A stretch of DNA of 64,000 bases from Falsiroseomonas sp050563525 (GCF_050563525.1 NZ_JBNXUN010000013.1:62001-126000); one strand, 5' to 3'; shown: positions 33,465 through 41,123, counted from the stretch's first letter. The notes: generated by a model from the sequence alone, not told the origin. A program made the numbers and translations.

Positions 33465-34073
33465 TCAGCCACGCCGCAACGCGACGGCGAGGCCGGCCCC
33501 CATCAGCACCGCGCCGCCGGTGCGGTTCAGCGCGCGGCGCAGGGAAGGCCGCCGCACCGCGCCGGACAGGCGGGAGGCCAGCGCGGCATACAGCGCCGCA
33601 TTGGCCGCGCCGAGCGTCACGAAGGTCGCCACCAGCACCAGCGCCTGCACCAGGAAGGGGCGCGCCGGGTCGATGAACTGCGGCACGAAGGCCACGAAGA
33701 ACACGATGCCCTTTGGGTTCAGCGCGGTGACCAGCCAGGCCTGCCGCAGCGCCCGCCCGGCGGCCAGCGGCGGCATGGCGCCGGCCTCGACCGGTGCGCG
33801 CCACATCTTCACGCCGAGCCAGACAAGATAGGCCGCGCCCACCCATTTCAGCGCGGTGAACAGCGTGGCGGAGGTGGCGAGGATCGCGCCCAGCCCGGCC
33901 AGCGACAGCGTCATCGCCGTCAGGTCGCCCAGCGCCACGCCGGCGACCAGCGGCAGCGCGTTGCGCGCGCCGCCGCCGAGGCTCTGGCCGATCACCAGCA
34001 GGATGGTCGGCCCCGGGATCAGCAGCATGACGGCGGCGGCGGCGCAGAAGGCCAGCCACACAGTGAGATCCAT
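33465..34073 (-). CDS. LysE/RhtB family amino acid exporter
   Basis: A 202-residue inner-membrane exporter with about six hydrophobic segments. The first helix contains the family motif MLLIPGPTILLVIGQSLGGG, and ALNPKGIVFFVAFVPQF is the second signature. The substrate is unknown; relatives export lysine, homoserine or threonine. The ATG lies 5 bases after the metZ stop, so it is under the same leader. An exporter of homoserine-like compounds next to a homoserine-derivative enzyme would make sense but is only inferred. Confidence 0.88.
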   Translation of the reverse strand: MDLTVWLAFCAAAAVMLLIPGPTILLVIGQSLGGGARNALPLVAGVALGDLTAMTLSLAGLGAILATSATLFTALKWVGAAYLVWLGVKMWRAPVEAGAMPPLAAGRALRQAWLVTALNPKGIVFFVAFVPQFIDPARPFLVQALVLVATFVTLGAANAALYAALASRLSGAVRRPSLRRALNRTGGAVLMGAGLAVALRRG

Positions 34074-34078
34074 CCGGA

Positions 34079-35443
34079 TCAGCCCTTGCGGCGCGGTGCT
34101 TCGGGCAGGTCGCCCGCCAGCTCGAACAGCGTCGCATCGGGCGCCGCAGCAGGCTTTGCCCTCGCCTTGCGGGCCGGAGGCGGCGCCTCGGCGGCGGGCG
34201 CCGGGTCCTCGATCACCACCTTGGCGCGCTTCGTCGGCGCCGGCGCCGGGGCGATGGCATCCAGCGCTTCCGACAGGTCGGCGATGAGGTCCGCGATGTC
34301 CTCCAGCCCCACGGACAGGCGAATGGTGCCATCGGTGATGCCGAGCTTCGCGCGTTCCTCCGCGCCCACGCGCATGTGGGTGGTGGTGGCGGGGTGGGTC
34401 ACCAGCGACTTCGAATCGCCCAGGTTGTTGGAGACATCGATCAGCTTCAGCGCATCGAGGAAGCGGAACGCCGCCTCCTTGCCGCCCTTCACGTCGAAGG
34501 TCACCAGGCTGCCTCCGGCCGCCATCTGCGCCTTGGCCAGCGCCTGCTGCGGATGGTCGGCGCGGAACGGGTACAGCACGCGCGCCACCTCCACGCGCTC
34601 GGCCAGGAAATCGGCAATGGCGGCGGCGCCGTGGCACATGGCGGGCAGGCGCAGGTGCAGGGTCTCGAGACCCTTCAGGATGACCCAGGCGTTGAACGGG
34701 CTGATCGAGGGGCCGGTGTTGCGGATGAAGGGCTGCAGCACCTCGTCCACCCACTTCTTGCGGCCGAGCACGGCGCCGCCGAGCACCCGCCCCTGCCCGT
34801 CCATGTGCTTGGTCAGCGAATACACGACGACGTCGGCGCCGAATTCGAGCGGTTTCTGCAGCAGCGGCGTGGCGAAGACATTGTCCACCACCACCAGCGC
34901 ACCGGCTTCATGCGCCAGGTCGCAGACCGCGGCCATGTCGACCAGGTCCAGCATGGGATTGGACGGCGTTTCCAGCAGCACCAGCGCGGTGGGCTCCGAC
35001 AGCGCCGTCTTCCATTGCGCCAGGTCGCCGCCATCGACGAAGACGGAGGTGATGCCGTAGCGCGGCAGCAGGGTCGAGACGATCCAGTGGCAGGACCCGA
35101 ACAGGGCGCGGGAGGCGACGACGCGGTCCCCGGCCTTCAGATGCGAAAGCATGGCGGCATGCACCGCGGCCATCCCCGTGGCGGTCAGGCGACAGGCCTC
35201 CGCCCCTTCCAGCGCGCGCAGGCGGTCCTCCAGCGCCGTCATGGTCGGGTTGCCGAAGCGCGAATACTGGTAGTGCTGCGTTGTGCCGAGGAAGGTGTCC
35301 TCCGCCTGGCCGGCGCTGTCGTAGACGAAGCCGGAGGTGAGGTAGAGCGCCTCCGACGTCTCGTCGTGGTTGGAGCGCATCTGCCCGCCGCGGACCAGCA
35401 GCGTGGCGGGGCGAAGCGGGCGGTCGGGCAGGGTCTTGGCCAT
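34079..35443 (-). CDS. metZ: O-succinylhomoserine sulfhydrylase with a C-terminal extension
   Basis: MetZ makes homocysteine from O-succinylhomoserine and sulfide in methionine synthesis. It is a PLP enzyme of the Cys/Met-metabolism family, with the PLP lysine in YSLTKHMDGQGR near residue 209. Further signatures are QYSRFGNPTMTALEDRL and LLETPSNPMLDL. Residues 1-395 are the normal enzyme. The last 60 are an Ala/Pro/Lys-rich tail (RAKVVIEDPAPAAEAPPPAR region) that typical MetZ lacks. GAGGTG lies 6-11 bases before the ATG. A SAM-II aptamer upstream explains its control by S-adenosylmethionine. Confidence 0.92.
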   Translation of the reverse strand: MAKTLPDRPLRPATLLVRGGQMRSNHDETSEALYLTSGFVYDSAGQAEDTFLGTTQHYQYSRFGNPTMTALEDRLRALEGAEACRLTATGMAAVHAAMLSHLKAGDRVVASRALFGSCHWIVSTLLPRYGITSVFVDGGDLAQWKTALSEPTALVLLETPSNPMLDLVDMAAVCDLAHEAGALVVVDNVFATPLLQKPLEFGADVVVYSLTKHMDGQGRVLGGAVLGRKKWVDEVLQPFIRNTGPSISPFNAWVILKGLETLHLRLPAMCHGAAAIADFLAERVEVARVLYPFRADHPQQALAKAQMAAGGSLVTFDVKGGKEAAFRFLDALKLIDVSNNLGDSKSLVTHPATTTHMRVGAEERAKLGITDGTIRLSVGLEDIADLIADLSEALDAIAPAPAPTKRAKVVIEDPAPAAEAPPPARKARAKPAAAPDATLFELAGDLPEAPRRKG

Positions 35444-35456
35444 CGGGACACCTCAT

Positions 35457-35474
35457 GTTGCAGTGGGCTGCAAC
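35457..35474 (-). other. Perfect hairpin directly ahead of the metZ Shine-Dalgarno sequence
   Basis: GTTGCAG and CTGCAAC form an exact 7-bp stem around a 4-base loop on the minus strand. It ends about 14 bases before the metZ ATG, just upstream of GAGGTG. It could position or shield the ribosome-binding site. A GC hairpin (CCCCC/GGGGG near 35488-35500) lies between it and the aptamer. Confidence 0.55.
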
Positions 35475-35530
35475 GAACAGGACGTCCGGCCCCCCGAGGG
35501 GGATACGGGCACGCATGGCGCACGCCGCGA

Positions 35531-35624
35531 CCCTTTAGCGCGTTTGTTTTCAGCGGGCTTCCGCACCCACCACCCGGCACACCGGGACCTCGCCGCAATC
35601 AGGCCGGACAAATCGCGAGGGGCG
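35531..35624 (-). promoter_or_regulatory. SAM-II riboswitch (SAM_alpha) upstream of metZ
   Basis: On the minus strand, CCTCGC (35620-35615) and GCGAGG pair as P1, enclosing a loop that reads GATTTG...ATTGC. Downstream, AAAACAAACGC-GCTAAAGGG (3' end at 35531) supplies the conserved pseudoknot strand with the GCTAAA signature. Between them is an insert with a perfect CCCGG-TGTG-CCGGG hairpin, as allowed in long SAM-II variants. This class senses S-adenosylmethionine and normally represses translation of methionine genes in alphaproteobacteria. The signature, order and gene context all fit. Confidence 0.85.
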
Positions 35625-35645
35625 CGGCTGCGCCTGGGCCAAGGC

Positions 35646-35696
35646 TTACGGGCGGGGCGGGCGCCGGTCAAGGATTGCATCGAGGATCGCGTGCAT
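35646..35696 (-). CDS. Possible 16-residue leader peptide upstream of the SAM-II aptamer
   Basis: ATG at 35696 with AAGGGAG about 6 bases upstream opens a short frame, MHAILDAILDRRPPRP, ending at TAA before the aptamer begins. The ribosome-binding site is good, but so short a frame could arise by chance. No Met or Cys run suggests classic attenuation. Kept as a candidate only. Confidence 0.25.
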   Translation of the reverse strand: MHAILDAILDRRPPRP

Positions 35697-35706
35697 GCGG
35701 GCTCCC

Positions 35707-35736
35707 TTGCAGGGGTGGGGTGGGGGCGGATATAGA
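35707..35736 (+). promoter_or_regulatory. Likely promoter of tRNA-Gly
   Basis: TTGCAG (35707-35712) and TATAGA (35731-35736) are separated by 18 bases and lie 9 bases before the tRNA start. This is a reasonable sigma-70-type promoter. The region also holds the divergent metZ leader. Confidence 0.55.
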
Positions 35737-35745
35737 GACAGCCGC

Positions 35746-35820
35746 GCGGGCGTAGTTCAGAGGTAGAACGTCAGCTTCCCAAGCTGAATGTCGGGGGTTC
35801 GATTCCCCCCGCCCGCTCCA
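35746..35820 (+). tRNA. tRNA-Gly (anticodon CCC), CCA encoded
   Basis: The acceptor stem GCGGGCG pairs with CGCCCGC. The D arm is GTTC...GAAC. The anticodon stem TCAGC/GCTGA encloses loop TTCCCAA with anticodon CCC. The T arm is GGGGG-TTCGATT-CCCCC. The discriminator base T and an encoded CCA end at 35820. The DNA immediately downstream is less GC-rich and full of gene remnants, as often found where a tRNA gene served as an integration site. Confidence 0.97.
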
Positions 35821-36033
35821 TCATCTCAACGAGTTACGGCCCGCCAATCCATTCCTGACGGTCCATGGCGCCGTGATGGTCCACCGAGGGTCAAACAGCA
35901 CGGTCCCGGACAGTTGGCGCGCACGCCCCTGAACCAGCACCGATCTCGGCCGAAGTGTCCCCGGACGGACCTCCACGCTCTTCGACCGTTCCGTGTGAAT
36001 GGCGCGCGAACCATCCACGATCATCTGTGACCT
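35821..36033. other. Non-coding or unrecognised stretch behind tRNA-Gly
   Basis: About 210 bases with short open frames on both strands but no protein I recognise, no ribosome-binding site and no second copy of the tRNA 3' end. A minus-strand frame of 67 codons (35821-36024) is the longest; its composition gives no support for coding. Confidence 0.4.
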
Positions 36034-36232
36034 TAATGTTGAACGGTGATGAGCGGTGCTGGTCGGATGATCGGTTTTGGACCGAGGCCCTCGATGGCTA
36101 CTTGGCCGCCCGCGATGCGGGGATCGTCCTTGATCTTGGCCGGATCAAGGAAAGCATCTTCAACAGTGATGACCTTCTCCCCTGCCTGGGATCCATCGCT
36201 GATGAGGGACTTGGCCTTCCTGGAAGGGGCGG
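36034..36232 (-). pseudogene. C-terminal remnant of an unidentified protein
   Basis: The minus strand from about 36232 to a TAA at 36034 reads without stops and looks protein-like (QAGEKVITVEDAFLDPAKI, then KDDPRIAGGQVAIEGLGPKP). There is no start codon in the stretch, and a TGA closes the frame upstream. It is probably the tail of a decayed gene. I do not recognise the family. Confidence 0.4.
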
Positions 36233-36249
36233 GTCAGCCCTGACCTTGG

Positions 36250-36400
36250 CGCACCAATTGTCGCACCGTCCACGCCTTACCGGTGGCGAGATCGAGGGCT
36301 TTCTCGCCGGGCCGCACGTCGAGGCGGTTCAGTAGGTGCTGGATGCTGTCGGCGATGGCCTCGCTGATGCGATCGTAGTCTGACCCGCCTGAACCCTAAA
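36250..36400 (-). pseudogene. Fragment of a SAM-dependent methyltransferase
   Basis: The minus strand reads SDYDRISEAIADSIQHLLN and then RLDVRPGEKALDLATGKAW. This matches the start of a class I methyltransferase up to motif I (LDLATG, with the expected next Gly replaced by Lys). The frame is closed by TAG upstream and runs into unrelated sequence downstream. Only about 48 residues of the family remain, so it is a relic. Confidence 0.5.
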
Positions 36401-36477
36401 CGGCGGCGGACTTCTGGTTGTGTGGTTGGATTTCCATCTCAAGCTTCCGTCCTGTCGGCGCGGCGTGCGTTAGCCTC

Positions 36478-37065
36478 CTACGGCATGGCGAGCATGACCG
36501 TCTCGCCGGACGCTATGAGCCGCGTCGTCACACCCGGACTGTGCTCCTTCATGTAGCGTACCGTGCTTTCATGCACGGCCATGGCGTGCTCTCGGCTGTC
36601 GCAGAACCAGATCGAGGCCGCCTTTGTGGGATCATCGATGGATCGTGCGATGTAGGCCCCTGCGAGCCCCGGCATGCCCCTGGCCGAGTTCAGCATGTTC
36701 TCCCCAAGGGGTTGCGAACTCGACGACGGGGCGTTGTCCGCCTTCCTGACCACGCAGTAGAGGTTCTGCGTCGCACCATCCAAGGCCATGTGCGCCCCCA
36801 CGGTGCCAGTGAAGACCTCCGGGGCAGGCAACTTGCTCATGTTCTCCTTCACCCAGGCGACGGCCCGCTCCGCTAACTCCTGAGCAGACGCGAGATCTCG
36901 GTACATCGTGCAGGTGAGGATGTCCCCCTGTTCAGTGGGAAAGGCCACATAGCCTCGCCAACCCTTGTGCGACTGCAACATGGGGAGGAGCGTCGCCTTA
37001 ACTTTTTCTATTCCCTCATCAGCCAGAGGGGCTGCCCCAGGAAAGCGACGCAAGATGATATGCAT
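36478..37065 (-). CDS. Two-domain ABM-like (dimeric alpha/beta barrel) protein, function unknown
   Basis: A 195-residue protein that looks like two halves of the same fold. Residues 1-93 (MHIILRRFPGAAPLADEGIE ... EVFTGTVGAHM) and residues 99-195 (QNLYCVVRKADNAPSS ... GVTTRLIASGETVMLAM) each have a strand, a helix, a GYVAF- or GAYIA-type strand, a strand around TCTMYRDLASAQ or SIWFCDSREHAM, and a second helix. This is the antibiotic-biosynthesis-monooxygenase layout, inferred from pattern. No signal peptide. AGGAGG lies about 6 bases before the ATG (GGAGGATCAAGC on the minus strand). It stands alone in the accessory region. Confidence 0.65.
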   Translation of the reverse strand: MHIILRRFPGAAPLADEGIEKVKATLLPMLQSHKGWRGYVAFPTEQGDILTCTMYRDLASAQELAERAVAWVKENMSKLPAPEVFTGTVGAHMALDGATQNLYCVVRKADNAPSSSSQPLGENMLNSARGMPGLAGAYIARSIDDPTKAASIWFCDSREHAMAVHESTVRYMKEHSPGVTTRLIASGETVMLAMP

Positions 37066-37595
37066 TGCTTGATCCTCCTGACCCGACTTGGCTGGGAAGA
37101 TGCTGCTCCTGCTGTGAGTACATGGTCAATGCCAATATTCACGATGGCAGTAAAGGCGTCCTCGCGTATTCAAGGTTCAGCTTCCGTTATTCCACATAGC
37201 GCTGCGTCAACAGAAGATGAACGGGCGTGAGGTCCGACACCAATTTGTATCGCTGGGGTGGGCGACGCCAGAATCGTCGAAACTGGGTCGTGGCGCGTTG
37301 CGGATCCCATCGTCACCTGGGGCTCACTGTCGTGCCGCTGGTTGGGTATCTGGATCGGCAGAAACCTGATCCTCGTGCCAGCCACGCTACGGAGGCCCCG
37401 CCATCCTTGGTCCGCATTGCCCGCAATCGGCGGGTAGGCCGAGCACCAGGATCACGAGCGTCGGTAGACAAGCCTGTGCCGGTCTACCGCCTGCTCATGC
37501 TTCGCTGTCCAGTCCAACCTTCTGCTTCTCCGGGTCACCCGCAGGACCAGCGATCCGCTCGATCTGCCCGGCCACCCTCACTTGAGATTGAGCTT
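37066..37595. other. 530 bases without a recognisable gene
   Basis: Only short overlapping frames on both strands; none has a good start or a family I know. Base composition is mixed and stop codons are frequent, in contrast to the core genes. The segment probably contains the promoter of the ABM-like gene and decayed DNA. Confidence 0.45.
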
Positions 37596-39059
37596 TTAAA
37601 GAAACCAGTCGTCGCTGGTCGAGGTCGCGATCGCGGTGTCGGTCTCCGACGTACGGATGAAGTTGTGGGGCCGCCCGTTGCCCATCCCGTTCCACCAACC
37701 ACCGTGGTTGCCGCTGCTGTGGCTCTGCACCCACTCCCAATGGCTGCTGTTCGGTACGATCGGCTGGGGCTCGGCTATTGGTCCAGCCTCCTCAACCTCA
37801 TTGGGAACGGGCACCGCAATCACCTCGTCAGGCCGCTCGACCGCAGTCCCGTCCTCAATGTCCACAACCTCAGGGATGGGATCGGCACTGACTCCATCGG
37901 TGTTCCTGACCGGTGTCTCGTCCGTAGTGTCAACCACGACAGGAACGGGCTCGGCGGTCACCTCATCAGAGTCCCTGACAGGCGCCTCATCCACGATGTC
38001 AACCACGACAGGGACGGGCTCGGCGGTCACTTCGCCAGGGTCCTCGACCGCAGTCTCGTCCTCGATGTCCACCACCTCGGGCGCGGGTTCGGCAATCACC
38101 TCATTAGGCTCTTCGCGCGGCGCGGGAGGCGTGACGGATTCGACGATCCACTGCCACGGGCTGCTGCCGTCCACGGTCGGGCGCGCGGTCAGGAAGTCGG
38201 TAGCGCTGGCCTGTGCCAGCCCATTGACCAACTGATCTTCGGTCATCCCCCAGACGGACGTGTCGCTGATGTCAGCCGCGATGCCGGTGGTGTTCCACAG
38301 CATGGCGCCCCACCGCACGTCGTTGACCACGGTGTTGTCCTGCATGGTGAGACTGGAAACCGCATGCAGGTTGCCCTCCACACCGAAGGAGACCATCGCG
38401 AAATTGTCGGAGTTAGGCCCGTTCTGGATAAAGTTGCCATTGATCGTGGCCTTGCCGCCATTTGGCAGATCAATGCTGTAGCTGGAACTGCTGTCATAGT
38501 CGGCAATCACCGAGTTGGTGACGATGGTCTCGGCGGCACGGCTCTTGATGTGATGGCCGATGGCGAGGTCGTGGAAGTAGCTGTTATCGATCTCAAGCCG
38601 CCCAATGCGGTTGGCGTAGAGGCTGTGCGTCTGGCCATTGCCAATGCCGTTGTTAGCGAACTCGCTGTTGCGGATCGTCACCGTCAAGTCGGCGCCGTTG
38701 TTGGTCAAGATCCCCATCTGATTGTCGTGGAAGTAGCTGTTGAGGACAGTCAGGTCGCCGCCCTGGTGGCGAATACCCGCGCCGTTCCGGTCCGGGACCG
38801 CCGCGCCCGAAAACTCGAAGTTCTCGATCGTCACATTGTCATTGACGGTGAAGATGGCTTTGCCATCGGACGGCGAAACCTCCGCCTTCATGTGCACCAT
38901 CCCGCCAACACCCTTGAGGGTGATGGCGGTATTGATGGTTGCGAAATCGTTCAGGTAAGTCCCTGGCTGAACGAGGAGCACATCACCGTCGGTCGAAGCG
39001 GCAATAGCGGCTTTCAGTGTCGAGAACTGCTGTCCCGCACCAACTGTTAGATTTGTCAT
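37596..39059 (-). CDS. Right-handed beta-helix protein with 23-residue tandem repeats
   Basis: A 487-residue protein, visibly less GC-rich than the core genes. Residues 1-300 form a pectate-lyase-like parallel beta helix: the start MTNLTVGAGQQFSTLKAAIA is followed by repeated N-rich turns (LTVLNSYFHDNQMGILTNN, IRNSEFANNGIGNG, LEIDNSYFHDLAIG). A linker with SSPWQWIVESV leads to four copies of a 23-residue acidic, Pro/Val-rich repeat (about residues 320-411). The C-terminus is SSHWEWVQSHSS then a Gly/Trp/Asn-rich end. No Sec signal; secretion by another route is possible. The start is ATG 39059, with GTG 39068 as alternative. Carbohydrate binding or cleavage is a guess. Confidence 0.78.
   Translation of the reverse strand: MTNLTVGAGQQFSTLKAAIAASTDGDVLLVQPGTYLNDFATINTAITLKGVGGMVHMKAEVSPSDGKAIFTVNDNVTIENFEFSGAAVPDRNGAGIRHQGGDLTVLNSYFHDNQMGILTNNGADLTVTIRNSEFANNGIGNGQTHSLYANRIGRLEIDNSYFHDLAIGHHIKSRAAETIVTNSVIADYDSSSSYSIDLPNGGKATINGNFIQNGPNSDNFAMVSFGVEGNLHAVSSLTMQDNTVVNDVRWGAMLWNTTGIAADISDTSVWGMTEDQLVNGLAQASATDFLTARPTVDGSSPWQWIVESVTPPAPREEPNEVIAEPAPEVVDIEDETAVEDPGEVTAEPVPVVVDIVDEAPVRDSDEVTAEPVPVVVDTTDETPVRNTDGVSADPIPEVVDIEDGTAVERPDEVIAVPVPNEVEEAGPIAEPQPIVPNSSHWEWVQSHSSGNHGGWWNGMGNGRPHNFIRTSETDTAIATSTSDDWFL
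37827..38102 (-). repeat. Four tandem 69-bp repeats within the beta-helix gene
   Basis: Four in-frame units of 69 bp encode variants of EVxAEPxPxVVDIxDExxV plus a four-residue spacer. The two middle copies are nearly identical at the DNA level, pointing to recent duplication. Because each unit is a multiple of three, copy number can change without breaking the frame. A partial fifth unit (EVIAVPVP) follows. Confidence 0.88.
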
Positions 39060-39717
39060 GCGCGTCACTTATCCAGTGGTTGGGGACGCGCGCAAGCCTC
39101 ATAGTCACGATTTCGTTGATAGGGAGGTTCTTTTACTTCCTCACAGCATGATCATCATGATGTCAGCGCATACATGGCTGGGTTCTGGGCGCCCTATACT
39201 TCGGAGCTTGTACTCGGAGACCGCCGCCTTGGAGGCACGCCGGCTGGCTCAGGCTGTCCCGGCCGCCGCCCGCACCAGCATGGGGTTTCAGTTCCAGTCG
39301 CTTCCGTCGGTGGCTCCGCCCCTCATCGCTGACCAATGTCGGCCCGAAGCTCCCAGCCCCAGGCCGAACCAGCACATCCACCGCCCGCAGCGGAAGACAG
39401 GCCTCTACGCCGCGCTTACGTTGCGTCCGGTACCGGAGCCACACTGCTTTGCCAGTCCGATGAGGGGTCCACATAAGGTGTCGCTGCCTGTGGCCGCGCT
39501 TCATCAACTTTGGGAGGGAGACGGCGACAGGCTGGTAGACTGATTTGTCAGGGCCAGGGCCGGTTGCTTGCCCAATCGAGTGGACGCGGCACTTGGAGAT
39601 TGTTTTGCGGCACTGCGATGGAGCAGCGCCGGTGGTCGCGGCGTTCGCCTTCAGTCCTTGGTAGCGCGGTACCGGCGGCAGTAGCTGCGCAGGCTTAGGT
39701 CAAGTTTGCTGCACCTT
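39060..39717. other. About 650 bases without a recognisable gene
   Basis: A plus-strand frame of 161 codons (39058-39543) and a minus-strand frame of 114 codons (39163-39507) overlap each other. Neither has a ribosome-binding site or a family I recognise, and both use rare codons. I regard the segment as decayed or intergenic DNA. Confidence 0.4.
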
Positions 39718-40482
39718 CTAAATTCCGTCCATCAGCATCCAGATACCGCCGATGGTGAGTCCGGCGCCGAGGGATTTGGCGATCCATCTGCCCTTCGGCA
39801 TGAGCTTTTCTACCAGGACGACAAGCGACAGGCCGAAAACCCAAAGCAGGTTCATCACGCCGCCGACGAACAGCAGCGCCATCAGCGCCCAGCAGCATCC
39901 GACGCAGAAGGCCCCATGTTCCACCCCCATCCGGAAGGCGCCGACAGACCCGGCTCGCCAACGCTTCAGGACGAACTCGGCGGGGGATCGACAAACGCCC
40001 AGGCAGGCATCCTTCAGCGGCGTCCATTGGTACAACCCGGCAGTGATGAGGATCATGCCGCCGAGGATGGGGCTGGTGGTTGCCGTGTCTGGGCTGAGGA
40101 GCGCCGCTCGGTCCAGCGCCCACTGCAAGGTCGTGGCCACCAGGGCGAAGCCGGACCAGACTACGATGTAGCCGAGCAGGAAGGCGCTCACCGGCGCGAC
40201 ATTGTGCCCCTGCTCCCGGCTCCTCCGGGCGAACATGGCAAAGAACAGGATCATGGGCGCAGCGGCAGGCAGCATCATGCCGACCATCATCACCGCCCAC
40301 ATGCCGAGCATCATGACGAAGTGCATGGGGGTCCATGGTGAGGACTCCATGCCTGCCATAACGCCGTGCTGGCTGCCCGCCATCAGGACAAGATAGGTCC
40401 AGGCCAGGGCCGTCACGCCCGCGACCGCAGCGAGAACCAGGATCCGCTCGCGGGTGAGGACGAACTCCAACGCCCGCGCCAT
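39718..40482 (-). CDS. DUF2182 predicted metal-binding membrane protein
   Basis: A 254-residue inner-membrane protein with six or seven hydrophobic segments. The DUF2182 signature is the Met/His-rich helix TPMHFVMMLGMWAVMMVGMM followed by LPAAAPMILFFAMF. A second motif, HGAFCVGCCWALM, has three closely spaced cysteines. COG annotations call this family a predicted metal-binding membrane protein, without proof of function. Its ATG overlaps the stop of the DUF1326 gene by one base (TGATG), so the two are translationally coupled. I infer a shared role, perhaps metal handling, from the Met/Cys motifs and coupling. Confidence 0.88.
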   Translation of the reverse strand: MARALEFVLTRERILVLAAVAGVTALAWTYLVLMAGSQHGVMAGMESSPWTPMHFVMMLGMWAVMMVGMMLPAAAPMILFFAMFARRSREQGHNVAPVSAFLLGYIVVWSGFALVATTLQWALDRAALLSPDTATTSPILGGMILITAGLYQWTPLKDACLGVCRSPAEFVLKRWRAGSVGAFRMGVEHGAFCVGCCWALMALLFVGGVMNLLWVFGLSLVVLVEKLMPKGRWIAKSLGAGLTIGGIWMLMDGI

Positions 40483-41123
40483 CACGGGTGCCGGGGAATG
40501 CCGCTCTGCGTCAGATGGATGTAGGCGAACTGGCCGTAGCTGTCCGTGAAGTCGAGCTTCACATCGCCGGTGGCCTTGGTCGAGCCACTGCCGTACTCGG
40601 CCTCCGTGTATTCGAAGCCACTGCGAAGCGACACGCGGACCCGGTGATCCTGTCCGCTGAACGGGCTCTTGATTGGGGTGCCGGTCGAATCGATCACGCC
40701 CGGTACGATGATGCGGCCCCGGCACTCATTCGGCTCCACCTCAACCTTCACCCGCGTGAACACCGGGTCGAGCACCTTGCTCATCGTGGTCGAGAACACC
40801 TGGAAGACGGTGGCGCCCGGTTCGGTCTCACGGCCATGCAGTATCTCGACCAGGGCCTTGCGCTGGTCGGCGTCCGCGCGCTCATCGATGAAGAACTGCT
40901 GCGTGCCGTCGCCGAGGTGGATCGGGCCGGGCCAGCTATAGGTGCCAACCCAACAAAGCCCGTCGAGGCGCGTGCTGCCGAAGTGCCCTCTGTCGATGCG
41001 CATCCCCGCGACGGCGCGGCAGGTGCCGTCGGTGGGCAGAGCGTTGAACTGGCAAGGGCAGCCCCATGCGCAGTTGCAATTGGCATATTCGGGACCTTGG
41101 ATGCTCCAATCGGTGTATGCCAT
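40482..41123 (-). CDS. DUF1326 domain protein
   Basis: A 213-residue soluble protein of the DUF1326 family. The N-terminus has a cysteine cluster, YANCNCAWGCPCQFNALP, four cysteines within ten residues, strongly suggesting metal or redox chemistry. The rest is strand-rich (LCWVGTYSWPGPIHLGDG; IIVPGVIDSTGTPIKSPFSG). The start is ATG 41123, with GGGAGA about 9 bases upstream. There is no signal peptide. It is coupled by a 1-base overlap to the DUF2182 membrane protein, an arrangement I believe recurs in proteobacteria. Confidence 0.85.
   Translation of the reverse strand: MAYTDWSIQGPEYANCNCAWGCPCQFNALPTDGTCRAVAGMRIDRGHFGSTRLDGLCWVGTYSWPGPIHLGDGTQQFFIDERADADQRKALVEILHGRETEPGATVFQVFSTTMSKVLDPVFTRVKVEVEPNECRGRIIVPGVIDSTGTPIKSPFSGQDHRVRVSLRSGFEYTEAEYGSGSTKATGDVKLDFTDSYGQFAYIHLTQSGIPRHP

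Noticed and set aside
37827..38102. A CRISPR-like array
   Set aside because: The 69-bp units are contiguous, in frame and coding, without spacers; they are protein repeats.
39058..39543. A 161-codon plus-strand gene between the beta-helix and DUF2182 genes
   Set aside because: No ribosome-binding site, no domain, overlaps an equally long minus-strand frame and starts at the end of the beta-helix gene.
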